Shown: positions 1 to 9,099 of the stretch, in pieces
Numbering within the stretch: the stretch's first letter is position 1
Layout: each line of letters opens with the position of its first letter
NCBI GenBank assembly: GCA_948852945.1
Contig: CAQPBJ010000023.1
Coordinates: 1-19,605 of the forward strand
Direction of reading: 5' to 3'
Source of the DNA: an uncultured Clostridia bacterium
GTDB taxonomy: Bacteria > Bacillota > Clostridia > TANB77 > CAG-508
DNA: 19,605 bases
Program-made: the position numbers and the translations under genes
Notes under the pieces: generated by a model
The model's database searches: none
The model's input: the letters and a program-made list of their open reading frames with translations, nothing else
Told to the model about the DNA's origin: nothing

Positions 1-1214
1 AAGATGGAATGGATTTAACAGTAAATTATGCAGATATAAAAGATGGAAATAACATAGTAGATGTTAAATTTGTTGCTAAAGAAGTAGTACAAAAAGAAGA
101 AGAAAGACAAGAAGTAGCAGTTCAACCAGTGGCTGAACCTGTTGAAATAACTATGCCAAGAGATGTAAAATCATCAATTAATAAAACATTAAGAATAGAG
201 CCAACAGTTACAGAAACAACAGGAATTCAAACATATCAATGGTATAAAGATGGAGTTAGATTAGAAGGAAAAACTAATAAGATTTTAGAAATTGAAAATG
301 CAGATAAAAGCGCTGAAGGTACATATGTATTAAAGGTTACAACAACAGCAGATACAGTAAGTGTTGAAACTGAAAGTGACCCTTGTACTGTGACAATGGT
401 AGGATTTAATGCAACAATGTCTATAACAGGAGACGTTACTGAATTATATCCTGGAGATGAATTTGAAGTAGAACTTAGTTTAAATGATGTTGCTACTATA
501 GAAAATGGTTTGATAGCTATAGGTGGTCAACTTGAATACGATGCTAACGTATTAGAAAAAATAAGCATTGGTGCAGAAAATAGTCAATGGAACCCAATAA
601 CAATTAATGAAACAACATTTAAATTTGTAACAGATGCAGAAGAACTTGTTACAGAAGATGGAAAAGTATTAAGTATTAAGTTTAGAGTAAAAGATACTAT
701 TACTGAACCAACTTCTACAAATGTTGTAATAAAAAATATAGAAGCAAGTAATGGTATAATAGATATTTATGCAAATGATGCTACTTTGGAAGCTGATATA
801 AAAATACGTCCAACAGAAGTTACTTCAGATATTTATGAGATAGATGAAGAATATATTTCAAGAATACCAGAAGGAACGACAGTTGCTGAATTGAAGAGTA
901 ACATTGAACCAAAAGATGGTATTATAGTTACAAATAAATCTGGAGCTGAACTTGGAGAAAATGATGTAATAGCAACAGGCATGATTTTAAAAGCTGGAGA
1001 ATTAGAATTTACTCTTGTAGTAATTGGTGATATTAATGAAAGTGGTGGAGTTACAGTAACAGACTTAGCTCAACTTAAATTACATTATATAGAAGAAGAA
1101 ATATTAACAGGAGCAAGTTTAAAAGCTGCAGATATAGATGGTAATAAAATAATAACAATAACAGATATTGCTCAATTAAAATTAATGTTAATAGGAGAAG
1201 AAGAGGAAGTATAA
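1..1214 (+). CDS. Secreted cohesin-dockerin protein, C-terminal part (5' truncated by window)
   Basis: The reading frame is open from base 1 (an in-frame Asp-Gly precedes the first Met at 9), so this is the 3' part of a longer gene and the true start is outside the window. Numbering from the Met at 9: residues about 1-45 end an upstream module and a Glu-rich linker. About 45-131 look Ig-like (YQWYKDG, then EGTYVLKV). About 132-268 are a type I cohesin-like domain (TELYPGDEFEVEL, GGQLEYD, FKFVTD). About 270-335 match an X-like module. About 338-401 are a dockerin with two calcium loops (DINESGGVTVTD and DIDGNKIITITD). The tail IGEEEEV is identical to that of the next gene, and 56 of the last 65 residues are the same, so the two C-termini are paralogous. 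Family knowledge: dockerins bind cohesins outside the cell. Having both on one chain suggests a linker rather than an end cap. No catalytic domain is visible in the part seen. Confidence 0.88.
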   Translation, partial: DGMDLTVNYADIKDGNNIVDVKFVAKEVVQKEEERQEVAVQPVAEPVEITMPRDVKSSINKTLRIEPTVTETTGIQTYQWYKDGVRLEGKTNKILEIENADKSAEGTYVLKVTTTADTVSVETESDPCTVTMVGFNATMSITGDVTELYPGDEFEVELSLNDVATIENGLIAIGGQLEYDANVLEKISIGAENSQWNPITINETTFKFVTDAEELVTEDGKVLSIKFRVKDTITEPTSTNVVIKNIEASNGIIDIYANDATLEADIKIRPTEVTSDIYEIDEEYISRIPEGTTVAELKSNIEPKDGIIVTNKSGAELGENDVIATGMILKAGELEFTLVVIGDINESGGVTVTDLAQLKLHYIEEEILTGASLKAADIDGNKIITITDIAQLKLMLIGEEEEV

Positions 1215-1245
1215 AAATATTTATTATTGTTAAAATTCAAAAAAA

Positions 1246-1274
1246 GCTAGGATAAATTTTATCCTAGTTTTTTT
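1246..1274 (+). terminator. Rho-independent terminator after the first cohesin-dockerin gene
   Basis: The arms CTAGGATAA (1247-1255) and TTATCCTAG (1259-1267) are perfectly complementary around a 3-base loop and are followed by seven T (1268-1274). The hairpin closely resembles the one after the anchored cohesin gene at 8156-8186, including a paired T-A to C-G exchange. Confidence 0.9.
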
Positions 1275-1305
1275 GAAAATAGAGTATATAAAATTAAGGA
1301 AAAGG

Positions 1306-1334
1306 TTTACATTTTAGGCAAAATTTGATATAAT
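1306..1334 (+). promoter_or_regulatory. Sigma-A-type promoter for the 1994-residue protein
   Basis: TTTACA (1306-1311) and TATAAT (1329-1334) are separated by 17 bases, about 40 bases before the start codon at 1374. The ribosome binding site GGAGGAG (about 1365-1371) is close to consensus. Confidence 0.75.
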
Positions 1335-1373
1335 TAATATGATACTGTGAAAAAATAAAAGGTAGGAGGAGTT

Positions 1374-4300
1374 ATGAAAAATACAAGAAAAATTTTGTTA
1401 ACTTTTTCAATAATTTTGATAAGTTTTTTATTTTTGTGCAATTATAAAGTCGAGGCAACAGAACAAATTAATGAAGAATCAGAATATATATTTTTATCTG
1501 ATTTAGATTATATTACAGAAAATAATGCATCTTTTAATGGATGGTCAGGACATTCTATTGAAAAGGATAAAAACCAAGATGGTGGAGATAGAGTGATAAG
1601 ACTAATAGTGGATGAGGAAACAATACCATTTATTAAAGGAATAAGTTTACATGCTAGAGGTCAAGCAGTCTATGATATTGGAGAGCTATCTGATAAATAT
1701 TCAAGATTTATAGCATATGCTGGAGTAGATGCTTCTAGAGGAACTAATGGTAACTTATGGATTCAAATATCTGTTTCTAATGATGGAACAAATTGGACAT
1801 CACTTTTAAAAACAGAAAATATGAATGGAAAATCTGCGGCAGTTAAGGTAGATGTTAATATTGCAGGCTATAAATATTTAAAAATATATGTAGATCCAAT
1901 TGGTGCAAATACGGCAGATCATTGTAGTATAGGAAATGCTAGATTAGTAACAGAAAATTTTGATGAAAATGCATATGAATATGATAGAATACATAAAGTA
2001 GAGTATTATGATGAAATTCTAAGAGAAAATGATATTGAATATAATATAGAATACAATTATAGACTAATTCTTGAAAGAGAATTTATAAATAAATTAAATT
2101 ATTGGTCTATAAAAGGTTTAGCAGAAGCTAATCCAGCTGCTAAGGAAATGTTTGATTGGATATTAGATCCAAGTGAAAATGATAGATTAGAACAAATTAT
2201 CGAAGTTGGAGAAATACGTAATTCTAAAAAATTTATTGATGGTTTGTTATCAATTTATACAAAACATAAGGAGGATTTAAAAGCAGAAAATGGATATGTC
2301 TATCAAAAAATGATGATTGCTATTGCAGCAACTTATAGTAGCGACAATTTATTGACTCCACTAAGCTTTGGAGCTAATGGAAGTATTGTTCCATTAGAAC
2401 GTTATGAAACAATGAAAGACTTTTTTGATAATGATAAGTTGAAGAGAAGTCCAACAAATGCATCAACAGGAACATTGATTACAAATGAATGGTTTAAAGA
2501 TTATACAATGCCAATTATGCGTTTAGTTATGCAAGATGGAATTAGTAATACAGATTTAATTTGGCTTAATGGATATAGCCGTGAAGGATTTGCTTTTAAC
2601 TTCTGGGGAGTACCTTACATTTCACCAAACTATAATCAGGCTAGATTCTATGATGAAGCTAATAGAGAAATGTATGATACAAAATATAAATTAAGCAAAT
2701 ATGGTGTTCCTTATGGACCAAGAGTACAACGTTATTGGATGGTTATTGAAGGTGGAGGAATCTGCTGGAATGAATCTCGTTTTGGTCAAGCATTATATCG
2801 TGCTAATGGTATACCTGCTGTTGGTGCATATCAACCAGGACATGAAATGTTTTTTAACTATTTCCAAGATGCTAACGGAGATGGGCATTGGTCAGGAAGA
2901 TATGGTAACTGGAGTGGTGCTGGTAGTACTTGGGGAGGCGGATGTGCAGTTCGTTATCCACTTAACTGGCAAGCAAAATACTTTACAGATCAAAATATAG
3001 GTGGAAGTAAAGGTGGAACAAGTTCAGGATATATATATTTAGCACAATCTAATATAAATAGATATGAAGATTATCAAAAATCAACTTATTATAATTTACT
3101 AGCAAATTCTTATACAGATAATAACAAAAAAATAGAATCATATAATAAAGCGTTAGAAATAGATGAGATAAATCTTGATAGTTATGATTATATGATATCT
3201 CTTTATAAAAAAATGAGTGTAAGAAATGAAGGTGGAACTATAACTTCTAGTGACTGGCATGATTTAGCTACAAGAATGATTGAAAACTACACATATTATC
3301 CAGTTGCGATGTATGATTTAACAAAAGTTATAAGACCATATTTAGAAGGAGCAGATAGATTAGATGTAGATAGACTTGAAAAAGAAGCTTTAATTAAAGC
3401 AACAAGATCAACAGACGCACTTTCTAATTCTGGGGAAGGTGCTAGAGTGCATGCTAATTATCTTTTAGGAAGAGCACAAGCTGATCCATTAACTTTTTCG
3501 TTTGATGGAGAAAATGCTTGTAAATTAGTTAAAAATTCTCAATATCAACTTGCTTGGGGTTATAGTTTAGACGGAGGAGAAACTTTTACAGAACAAATTC
3601 CAGCTGATTCAGTTACTTTGACTGAAGAAGAAATAGCTAAAATAACTGCTGAAAATGATATTATAATTAATTTTATGGGATTAGCTAATTATACATTTAG
3701 AATTGATATTCAAGAAGGAACACTTCCTGTTTATGATGGTGGTGAATATTTATATAGAAATGATATTGAAAATAAAGTAATGGGTGTAAGTGAAACTTGT
3801 GAATGGCGTTATTCTAGTGATGAAGAGTGGATTTCATATAAAGATGAAGAACCTGATTTATCAGGTGATAAAACTATTGAAATTAGGGTAGGATATACAA
3901 AAAACAAATTACCTAGTCCTTCAAAAACTTTTACATTTACAGAAGACCCAGAAGTAGATCCAACAAGAGCATATATACCTATACATAATATATCTTTGCA
4001 TTCTGTTTCAACACAAGCGTCAAATAACTGGGGATCAGCAACTTATGCATTGGACGCAAATTATAATACAAGATGGCATTCTGCTTGGGATGGTTCTGAT
4101 ACTAATAGATTTATAGCAGTAAAACTTGATAAACCAAGATTTATATCATCAGTAGAGTATGTACCTGCTGGTGGTGGGAATGGTAGAATAGAAACTGGTA
4201 CTATATATGGAAGTATAGATGGCGAAAATTGGATTGAACTTACAAGAAAAACAGGTTTAACTTATTCAAAGCAAGCCAATACTATAGCTGATGCCATAGA

Positions 4301-7300
4301 ACTTACTAAAGACTTTAATATTGATATTCCGCAACAAGTACAATATATAAAAATAGTTGCTGATAGAACTAACGGAAATTGGTTCACAGCGAGAGCTTTT
4401 AACTTCTATGAAGATACTACTATGATAAAAGTAGCAGATTTATCTTTTGATGGAGAAAATAAAGGAAAAATCATACTTATAGAAGAATTCCAAGAAAAAG
4501 AATGGCAATATAGTTTAGATGGAGGAGAGTCTTGGAAAAATGGAACTATAAATGTTCATCAATTAACTGATGAAGAAATTAGTTCGATTACAGAAGAAAA
4601 TGGAATAATGATTCGTATAGATGGAAAAAACTATTTAGTTAAAATAAAAAGAACAAGTAGTTTAGATGCATCTTACTTATATGTAAATGATTTAGAAAAT
4701 AGAGTTATTGGATTAACTAATACTGATATGCTTGAATGGAAGATAGATGATGGAAATTGGAAAGCATATAGTGAAGAAGAACCTATTGTTACAGGAAATA
4801 GAAAACTATATATAAGAGTTAAATCATCAGGACAGTATTTAGCAAGTGAATCTTTAGAATTTGATTTTACTGAGGATAATCAAGAAGCCATAAGAAAATA
4901 TATTCCAATAAAACATTTATCAGTATATGACTTTGTTTCAGAAACAAATGATCCAACAAATAGACCATATTTTGCAGCAAATGCAATTGATGGAAATATA
5001 AATACAATGTGGCACACAGCATTTGACCATAATCTAATTCAAGAAAACAAGAATGCTTATTATGTTATTCAATTAGATGAGCCAAAATATATTTCTGCTT
5101 TAGAGTTTTACTTTAGAAAATATAGAGAAGGTGATCCAGCATTTACAAAAAATGCTATTGTTTATGTAAGTATGGATGCCGAAAATTGGATAGAAGCTGG
5201 AAGAATAGAAAATTGTTCACAAGAAGAAAATGTATGGAGAATAATTAATTGTGATGAAAGCGTTCAAGGAAAATATGTAAAACTTGAAATGGAAACATAT
5301 GATATGTTTGCTTCAGCAGTAATGATAAATTTATTTGAAGATACTACTATCAAAAAAGTAGCAGAATTTTCATTTACTGGTGAAAATGCAGGCAAAATAG
5401 TTTTATTAGATGAATTTGAAAATGCTAATTATGAATATAGTTTAGATGGCGGAAATACATGGAAAACTTTTGCTAATGATGAAAATCAATTATCAAAAGA
5501 AGAAATAAAACAAATAACTGTAGAAAATGGAATACAATTGAGAATAGATGGAGATAGCAGAATATTCAAAATTAATATTTCTAAAATGGATAAACCAGTT
5601 ATTTCAGCATATCTAAATGACTTGGAAAATAGATTAATAGGTGTAACAGATAAAGAAAAATTAGAATGGAAAATAGTAAAAGATACATCAACAAGAACTA
5701 TTTTAGATAATGATGATGATTGGATACCTTATGACGAAGAAGAACCAATTGTAGAAGGAAATGCACATCTTTTTGTAAGAAGAAAAGCAGAAGGAATGTT
5801 TTTACCAAGTGATTCATTAGATTTTGCTTTTACAGCTGATGATGAGAATAAATCAAAACAATATATAGAGGTATCAAGATTATCAATAGCTTCTGTTTCA
5901 GCGGAAGATATGGCTAATAATGGTGCAGCAGTAAATGCAATAGATGGTGATTATAATACAAGATGGTTAAATTCAGCAGCTGCAACAGATGCTGAAAGAT
6001 ATATAGTCATAAAATTTGATAAACCTATTTATTTATCTTCAATGGATTACGTACCACACAGTGAAAATGGAAAAATATTATCTGCAGTAATTTCTGGAAG
6101 TATGGATGGTGAAAATTTTGAAGAAATAACTACAGTAACTAATTGGCAAAATAATGAGGAGTTGAAAACAGTAACTTTTGATGAGCCAGTTGAAGTTCAA
6201 TATGTAAAAATATTTGGAAAAGTAGTATCATATGCTAATTCTTCTAAATTACATGTTGGAGCTAGAATGTTTAATTTCTATGAAGATGTGTCACAAGAAG
6301 AACCAGATCCATTACCAGAAGAACCAGCCGTAGCAACAATAAACTATAGTACTACAGAAGAAACAGAAGGACCTGTAATAGCAACACTTACATTTGATAA
6401 AGAAAACATTACAATAACAAGTGATGGTGGAGCCACACATACATTTGAAAATAATGGAACTTTTGAATTTAAATATATAGATACAGATGGAGAAGAAAAG
6501 ACAATAGTAGCAGAAGTAACATGGATAGTTAAAAATGTTGATATAGGAGAAACAGGATTTAATATTGTATTAGAATCTTCAAAAACAGAATTATATCCAG
6601 GTGATGAGTTTGAAGTAGATGTTAATATACAAAATCTTAATGTAGATAAAGGTTTAATAGCATTTTCAGGACAATTAGAATATGATGTAGATAAGTTAGA
6701 AAAAATTAGTGTACATAGCAACAAAGGAAGCTGGAATGAAAGTGTTATGAGTGATAAATCATTTAAATTCGTAACAGATAGTGAAGGCCTTATTAAGGAA
6801 GATGGAAATGTATTAACTATTAAGTTTAAAGTAAAAGATACACTTACAGAAGAAACTTTAATAAATATTAAGGTAAAAAATATAGTTGCTAGTAATGGAC
6901 TTAAAGATATTCCTTCAGATGCTGTACAAATAACACTAAGTATTAAAAAACGTATTACAGAAATTACATCTGATTTATATACAGTAGAAGAAGGATATAT
7001 TACTAGAATACCGGAAGGAACTACAGTAGCAGAATTCAAGGAACATATTAATCCTAAAGAAGGAATTATAGTTACTAATAAATTAGGTGAAGAACTTACA
7101 GAAGAAACGATAATTGCTACAGGTATGAAACTAAAGGCAGAAGAATTAGAATTTGAACTTGTAGTAATTGGTGATGTTAACGAAAGTGGTGGAGTTACAA
7201 CAACAGACTTAGCTCAATTAAAATTACATTATATTGGTGAAGAAATATTAACAGGAGCTAGATTTAAAGCAGCAGATATTGATGGAAACAATAAAATAAC

Positions 7301-7358
7301 AATAACAGATTTAGCTAAACTTAAGTTGATGTTAATAGGAGAAGAAGAGGAAGTTTAA
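1374..7358 (+). CDS. Giant secreted NPCBM / transglutaminase-like / discoidin / cohesin / dockerin protein
   Basis: 1994 residues. A signal peptide is followed by likely cleavage after Val-Glu-Ala28. Domains in order: NPCBM-type carbohydrate-binding domain (about 38-193, with GISLHARGQAVYDIG); helical region (about 195-330); transglutaminase-like domain (about 340-560) with Cys464 in GGGICWNESRF, His490 in YQPGHEMFF and Asp499 or Asp503 in DANGDGHW as the likely Cys-His-Asp set; TPR-like helices (about 565-700). Three units of about 310 residues follow, starting near 706, 1020 and 1329. Each has a YSLDGG beta module, an NDxENR beta module and an F5/8 type C domain (about 865-1016, 1174-1325, 1494-1638). 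After a PEEP linker come an Ig-like domain (1654-1719), cohesin (1728-1860), X-like module (1861-1930) and dockerin (1931-1994). It probably acts outside the cell on or near glycans. The transglutaminase fold also includes proteases and peptide N-glycanases, so the reaction is not known. Start: GGAGGAG lies just before this ATG. It is probably cotranscribed with the next gene, 18 bases downstream. Confidence 0.9.
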   Translation: MKNTRKILLTFSIILISFLFLCNYKVEATEQINEESEYIFLSDLDYITENNASFNGWSGHSIEKDKNQDGGDRVIRLIVDEETIPFIKGISLHARGQAVYDIGELSDKYSRFIAYAGVDASRGTNGNLWIQISVSNDGTNWTSLLKTENMNGKSAAVKVDVNIAGYKYLKIYVDPIGANTADHCSIGNARLVTENFDENAYEYDRIHKVEYYDEILRENDIEYNIEYNYRLILEREFINKLNYWSIKGLAEANPAAKEMFDWILDPSENDRLEQIIEVGEIRNSKKFIDGLLSIYTKHKEDLKAENGYVYQKMMIAIAATYSSDNLLTPLSFGANGSIVPLERYETMKDFFDNDKLKRSPTNASTGTLITNEWFKDYTMPIMRLVMQDGISNTDLIWLNGYSREGFAFNFWGVPYISPNYNQARFYDEANREMYDTKYKLSKYGVPYGPRVQRYWMVIEGGGICWNESRFGQALYRANGIPAVGAYQPGHEMFFNYFQDANGDGHWSGRYGNWSGAGSTWGGGCAVRYPLNWQAKYFTDQNIGGSKGGTSSGYIYLAQSNINRYEDYQKSTYYNLLANSYTDNNKKIESYNKALEIDEINLDSYDYMISLYKKMSVRNEGGTITSSDWHDLATRMIENYTYYPVAMYDLTKVIRPYLEGADRLDVDRLEKEALIKATRSTDALSNSGEGARVHANYLLGRAQADPLTFSFDGENACKLVKNSQYQLAWGYSLDGGETFTEQIPADSVTLTEEEIAKITAENDIIINFMGLANYTFRIDIQEGTLPVYDGGEYLYRNDIENKVMGVSETCEWRYSSDEEWISYKDEEPDLSGDKTIEIRVGYTKNKLPSPSKTFTFTEDPEVDPTRAYIPIHNISLHSVSTQASNNWGSATYALDANYNTRWHSAWDGSDTNRFIAVKLDKPRFISSVEYVPAGGGNGRIETGTIYGSIDGENWIELTRKTGLTYSKQANTIADAIELTKDFNIDIPQQVQYIKIVADRTNGNWFTARAFNFYEDTTMIKVADLSFDGENKGKIILIEEFQEKEWQYSLDGGESWKNGTINVHQLTDEEISSITEENGIMIRIDGKNYLVKIKRTSSLDASYLYVNDLENRVIGLTNTDMLEWKIDDGNWKAYSEEEPIVTGNRKLYIRVKSSGQYLASESLEFDFTEDNQEAIRKYIPIKHLSVYDFVSETNDPTNRPYFAANAIDGNINTMWHTAFDHNLIQENKNAYYVIQLDEPKYISALEFYFRKYREGDPAFTKNAIVYVSMDAENWIEAGRIENCSQEENVWRIINCDESVQGKYVKLEMETYDMFASAVMINLFEDTTIKKVAEFSFTGENAGKIVLLDEFENANYEYSLDGGNTWKTFANDENQLSKEEIKQITVENGIQLRIDGDSRIFKINISKMDKPVISAYLNDLENRLIGVTDKEKLEWKIVKDTSTRTILDNDDDWIPYDEEEPIVEGNAHLFVRRKAEGMFLPSDSLDFAFTADDENKSKQYIEVSRLSIASVSAEDMANNGAAVNAIDGDYNTRWLNSAAATDAERYIVIKFDKPIYLSSMDYVPHSENGKILSAVISGSMDGENFEEITTVTNWQNNEELKTVTFDEPVEVQYVKIFGKVVSYANSSKLHVGARMFNFYEDVSQEEPDPLPEEPAVATINYSTTEETEGPVIATLTFDKENITITSDGGATHTFENNGTFEFKYIDTDGEEKTIVAEVTWIVKNVDIGETGFNIVLESSKTELYPGDEFEVDVNIQNLNVDKGLIAFSGQLEYDVDKLEKISVHSNKGSWNESVMSDKSFKFVTDSEGLIKEDGNVLTIKFKVKDTLTEETLINIKVKNIVASNGLKDIPSDAVQITLSIKKRITEITSDLYTVEEGYITRIPEGTTVAEFKEHINPKEGIIVTNKLGEELTEETIIATGMKLKAEELEFELVVIGDVNESGGVTTTDLAQLKLHYIGEEILTGARFKAADIDGNNKITITDLAKLKLMLIGEEEEV

Positions 7359-7376
7359 TAAAAAGGAGAATGTGTA

Positions 7377-8144
7377 ATGAAAAAAATTGTAACATTAAGT
7401 TTAACATTAGCATTGGTATTTATGGTAATGACCAATGTATATGCAGTTTCATCTTTTAAAGTAAGTATGGAAACATCTAAAGATGAATTTACTACAAATG
7501 AAGAATTTACAGTAGAAGTAAAAATATCAGATATTCAAGATGAAAAAGGAATTATTACAATGGGTGGAGAAATAGAATATGATACTGATAGTTTAACATT
7601 AGTTAAAGTAGAACAAGGTGATGAAACTTGGGCAAAGCCATCATATTCTAAAAATTCAAAGAAATTTGTAATGGATAGAGATGCAAGAGGAAAAGAAGAT
7701 GAAGTTTTATTTAAAATGATTTTTACTGTAAATGAGGATAGTACCAAAAAACCTAAAATTACATTAAAGAATATTGTTGGATCAAATGGAAGTGATGATA
7801 TAGAAATTGATGATGTTAGTTTTACTGTAAATGTAACAGATGGATCAGCAGTAAAGCCATCTATAACTACAAAACCATCAGATAATCCAACTCCAAGTAC
7901 AAGTCCATCTTCAAGTACAAAACCAAGTTCAAGTACAAAACCTACTCAAAGTACTGATAAAACAATTACTAGTTCACAGGTTCCAAAAGCAGAAAATGGA
8001 GAAAATACAAAAATACCATATACAGGTTTTGAAAGTAGTACTATACTATTAATGGTTTTAGTACCTGCAATAGCATTAGCAATTTTTTCTTATATTAAGA
8101 TTAAACAAATTAACAAAAAAGCTAAAGAAACAATTATAAAATAA
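7377..8144 (+). CDS. Wall-anchored single-cohesin protein with IPYTG sorting signal
   Basis: 255 residues. The signal peptide (about 1-23) ends VYA before VSS. One cohesin-like domain spans about 25-154 (FTTNEEFTVEVKISD, GGEIEYD, KKFVMDRDA). A Ser/Thr/Pro/Lys linker (about 155-210) holds repeated PSSSTKP-type units. IPYTG (213-217) is followed by a hydrophobic segment (about 220-240) and a lysine-rich tail. This three-part C-terminus is the layout of a sortase substrate, with Ile in place of the usual Leu of LPxTG; if not cleaved it would still be a membrane anchor. The SD AAAGGAG lies before the ATG, 18 bases after the giant gene. Its cohesin lacks the LYPGDEFEV motif shared by the two cohesin-dockerin proteins, so its partner may differ. 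By analogy with anchoring scaffoldins, it would hold a dockerin protein on the cell surface. No sortase gene is in the window. Confidence 0.87.
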   Translation: MKKIVTLSLTLALVFMVMTNVYAVSSFKVSMETSKDEFTTNEEFTVEVKISDIQDEKGIITMGGEIEYDTDSLTLVKVEQGDETWAKPSYSKNSKKFVMDRDARGKEDEVLFKMIFTVNEDSTKKPKITLKNIVGSNGSDDIEIDDVSFTVNVTDGSAVKPSITTKPSDNPTPSTSPSSSTKPSSSTKPTQSTDKTITSSQVPKAENGENTKIPYTGFESSTILLMVLVPAIALAIFSYIKIKQINKKAKETIIK

Positions 8145-8155
8145 ATAGTATGACT

Positions 8156-8190
8156 AAAGGCTAGGACAAATATCGTCCTAGCCTTTGTTT
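8156..8190. terminator. Hairpin terminator, probably bidirectional
   Basis: A perfect 12-bp stem, AAAGGCTAGGAC (8156-8167) with GTCCTAGCCTTT (8175-8186), lies between the cohesin gene and the convergent coiled-coil gene. The T-tract is poor on both sides (TTTGTTTG on the plus strand), so efficiency is uncertain. Confidence 0.7.
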
Positions 8191-8226
8191 GCTCTGCGGT
8201 TTCAAATAATTTGGTAAAACGTTCAG

Positions 8227-9021
8227 TTACATGACGGAATTTAAAAGTTTATCAATTCCATCAGAGTTGTAAAGCAATTCGTACTGGCGGCTTTCAAAGA
8301 AAAACTTGAGTACAAGTTCCACATAAGCAATGGCAGACTCAAATTCTTCATCTGAATCGAAGAAGGTTCTCGCGTTATCAGGAATAAGATCAGCGTAGTT
8401 GTTTTCAGGTATGTCTATAACCTGATCAACGTGTTTGTGAAAATGTAGCTCATCCGCATCATGTTGTGTGCATACCAGAATACCAGCTTTTTTGGATATT
8501 GATGATACAGTAGCGCTGGAGTGGATCAGTACATAATTTTGGGCTTCCTTGAGAAGCTTTTGAGCCTTTTTAACAAGTCGTTCCTGATCTTCTTGTTTGG
8601 TACTTCCACGATTAAAGCAATCCTGATTTTGCCGATGTTTTGCTAAAGCCTTATCATAGATGTCTTGCTGATTGGTGAGTCTTATAAAGGCCGACTGATA
8701 TGCGCGTTGTGCTTCTGCCAATTCTTTTCTGGCAGATTCAACTTCCTTTTCGGATACCTCCAATGCATTAAGGCTGGCCTCGACTTTAGCAGTTTGTTCA
8801 GAAAGCATGTTTTCCATGACTGCCAGTTGATTTTCCCTGAATTGTGCACAGTCTTCTTGAAAGCGGATATGATATTGCTTTCGTAAGAGAAACTGACGCA
8901 TTTTGGCGGGAAGATGAGAAGAGTCAATCAGTTGCCGATACTCAAGATGATTTTCTGAGTTAAAGGCGCTTGCTAACTCCCGAATTGTGATACTACCTGT
9001 GTTGCTGTTTTGTTGTGCCAT
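8227..9021 (-). CDS. Unrecognised coiled-coil protein, probably acquired
   Basis: I do not recognise this 264-residue protein. Residues about 75-165 are rich in Glu, Lys, Gln and Ala with heptad-like spacing, and should form a long coiled coil. A short non-helical stretch follows (LVCTQHDADELHFHKHVDQVID, about 185-206, rich in His and Asp), then an acidic segment (SDEEFESAIAYVELVLKFF) and an aromatic end. There is no signal peptide and no membrane segment, so it is likely cytoplasmic. Its DNA is clearly richer in G and C than the flanking genes, and codons such as CTG, GCC and CGG are common here but rare elsewhere in the window. This suggests horizontal transfer. It is a lone minus-strand gene between two plus-strand units, with its own promoter and an AGAGG ribosome binding site at about 9029-9033. 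The His/Asp cluster could bind metal, but that is a guess. Confidence 0.78.
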   Translation of the reverse strand: MAQQNSNTGSITIRELASAFNSENHLEYRQLIDSSHLPAKMRQFLLRKQYHIRFQEDCAQFRENQLAVMENMLSEQTAKVEASLNALEVSEKEVESARKELAEAQRAYQSAFIRLTNQQDIYDKALAKHRQNQDCFNRGSTKQEDQERLVKKAQKLLKEAQNYVLIHSSATVSSISKKAGILVCTQHDADELHFHKHVDQVIDIPENNYADLIPDNARTFFDSDEEFESAIAYVELVLKFFFESRQYELLYNSDGIDKLLNSVM

Positions 9022-9046
9022 AAAAAAACCTCTTTTCTATTTTTTT

Positions 9047-9063
9047 CTTAGCAAATAGCTAAG
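9047..9063. promoter_or_regulatory. Inverted repeat at the transcription start of the coiled-coil gene
   Basis: CTTAGC (9047-9052) and GCTAAG (9058-9063) form a perfect 6-bp inverted repeat with a 5-base spacer. It lies just downstream of the -10 box of the minus-strand promoter, so it would cover the start of transcription or form a hairpin at the 5' end of the mRNA. Confidence 0.45.
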
Positions 9064-9070
9064 TTTTTAT

Positions 9071-9099
9071 ATTATATCATGAAAATGGCTATTTTTCAA
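9071..9099 (-). promoter_or_regulatory. Promoter of the minus-strand coiled-coil gene
   Basis: On the minus strand, TTGAAA (9099-9094) and TATAAT (9076-9071) are 17 bases apart, about 50 bases upstream of the start codon at 9021. Confidence 0.7.

Noticed and set aside
1431..1445. Possible lipoprotein signal (FLFLC, Cys22) in the giant secreted protein
   Set aside because: Phe and Leu at -2 and -1 do not fit a lipobox, and a good signal peptidase I site (Val-Glu-Ala) follows at residue 28.
1374..7358. Glycoside hydrolase or protease domain typical of cellulosomes in the giant protein
   Set aside because: I found no acid-pair or zinc-binding motif of such families; the only enzyme-like signature is the transglutaminase-like Cys/His/Asp set.
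7850..7960. Ser/Thr/Pro codon repeats in the anchored cohesin as a possible CRISPR or DNA repeat
   Set aside because: The repeats are short, in frame and imperfect, as expected for a wall-spanning linker.
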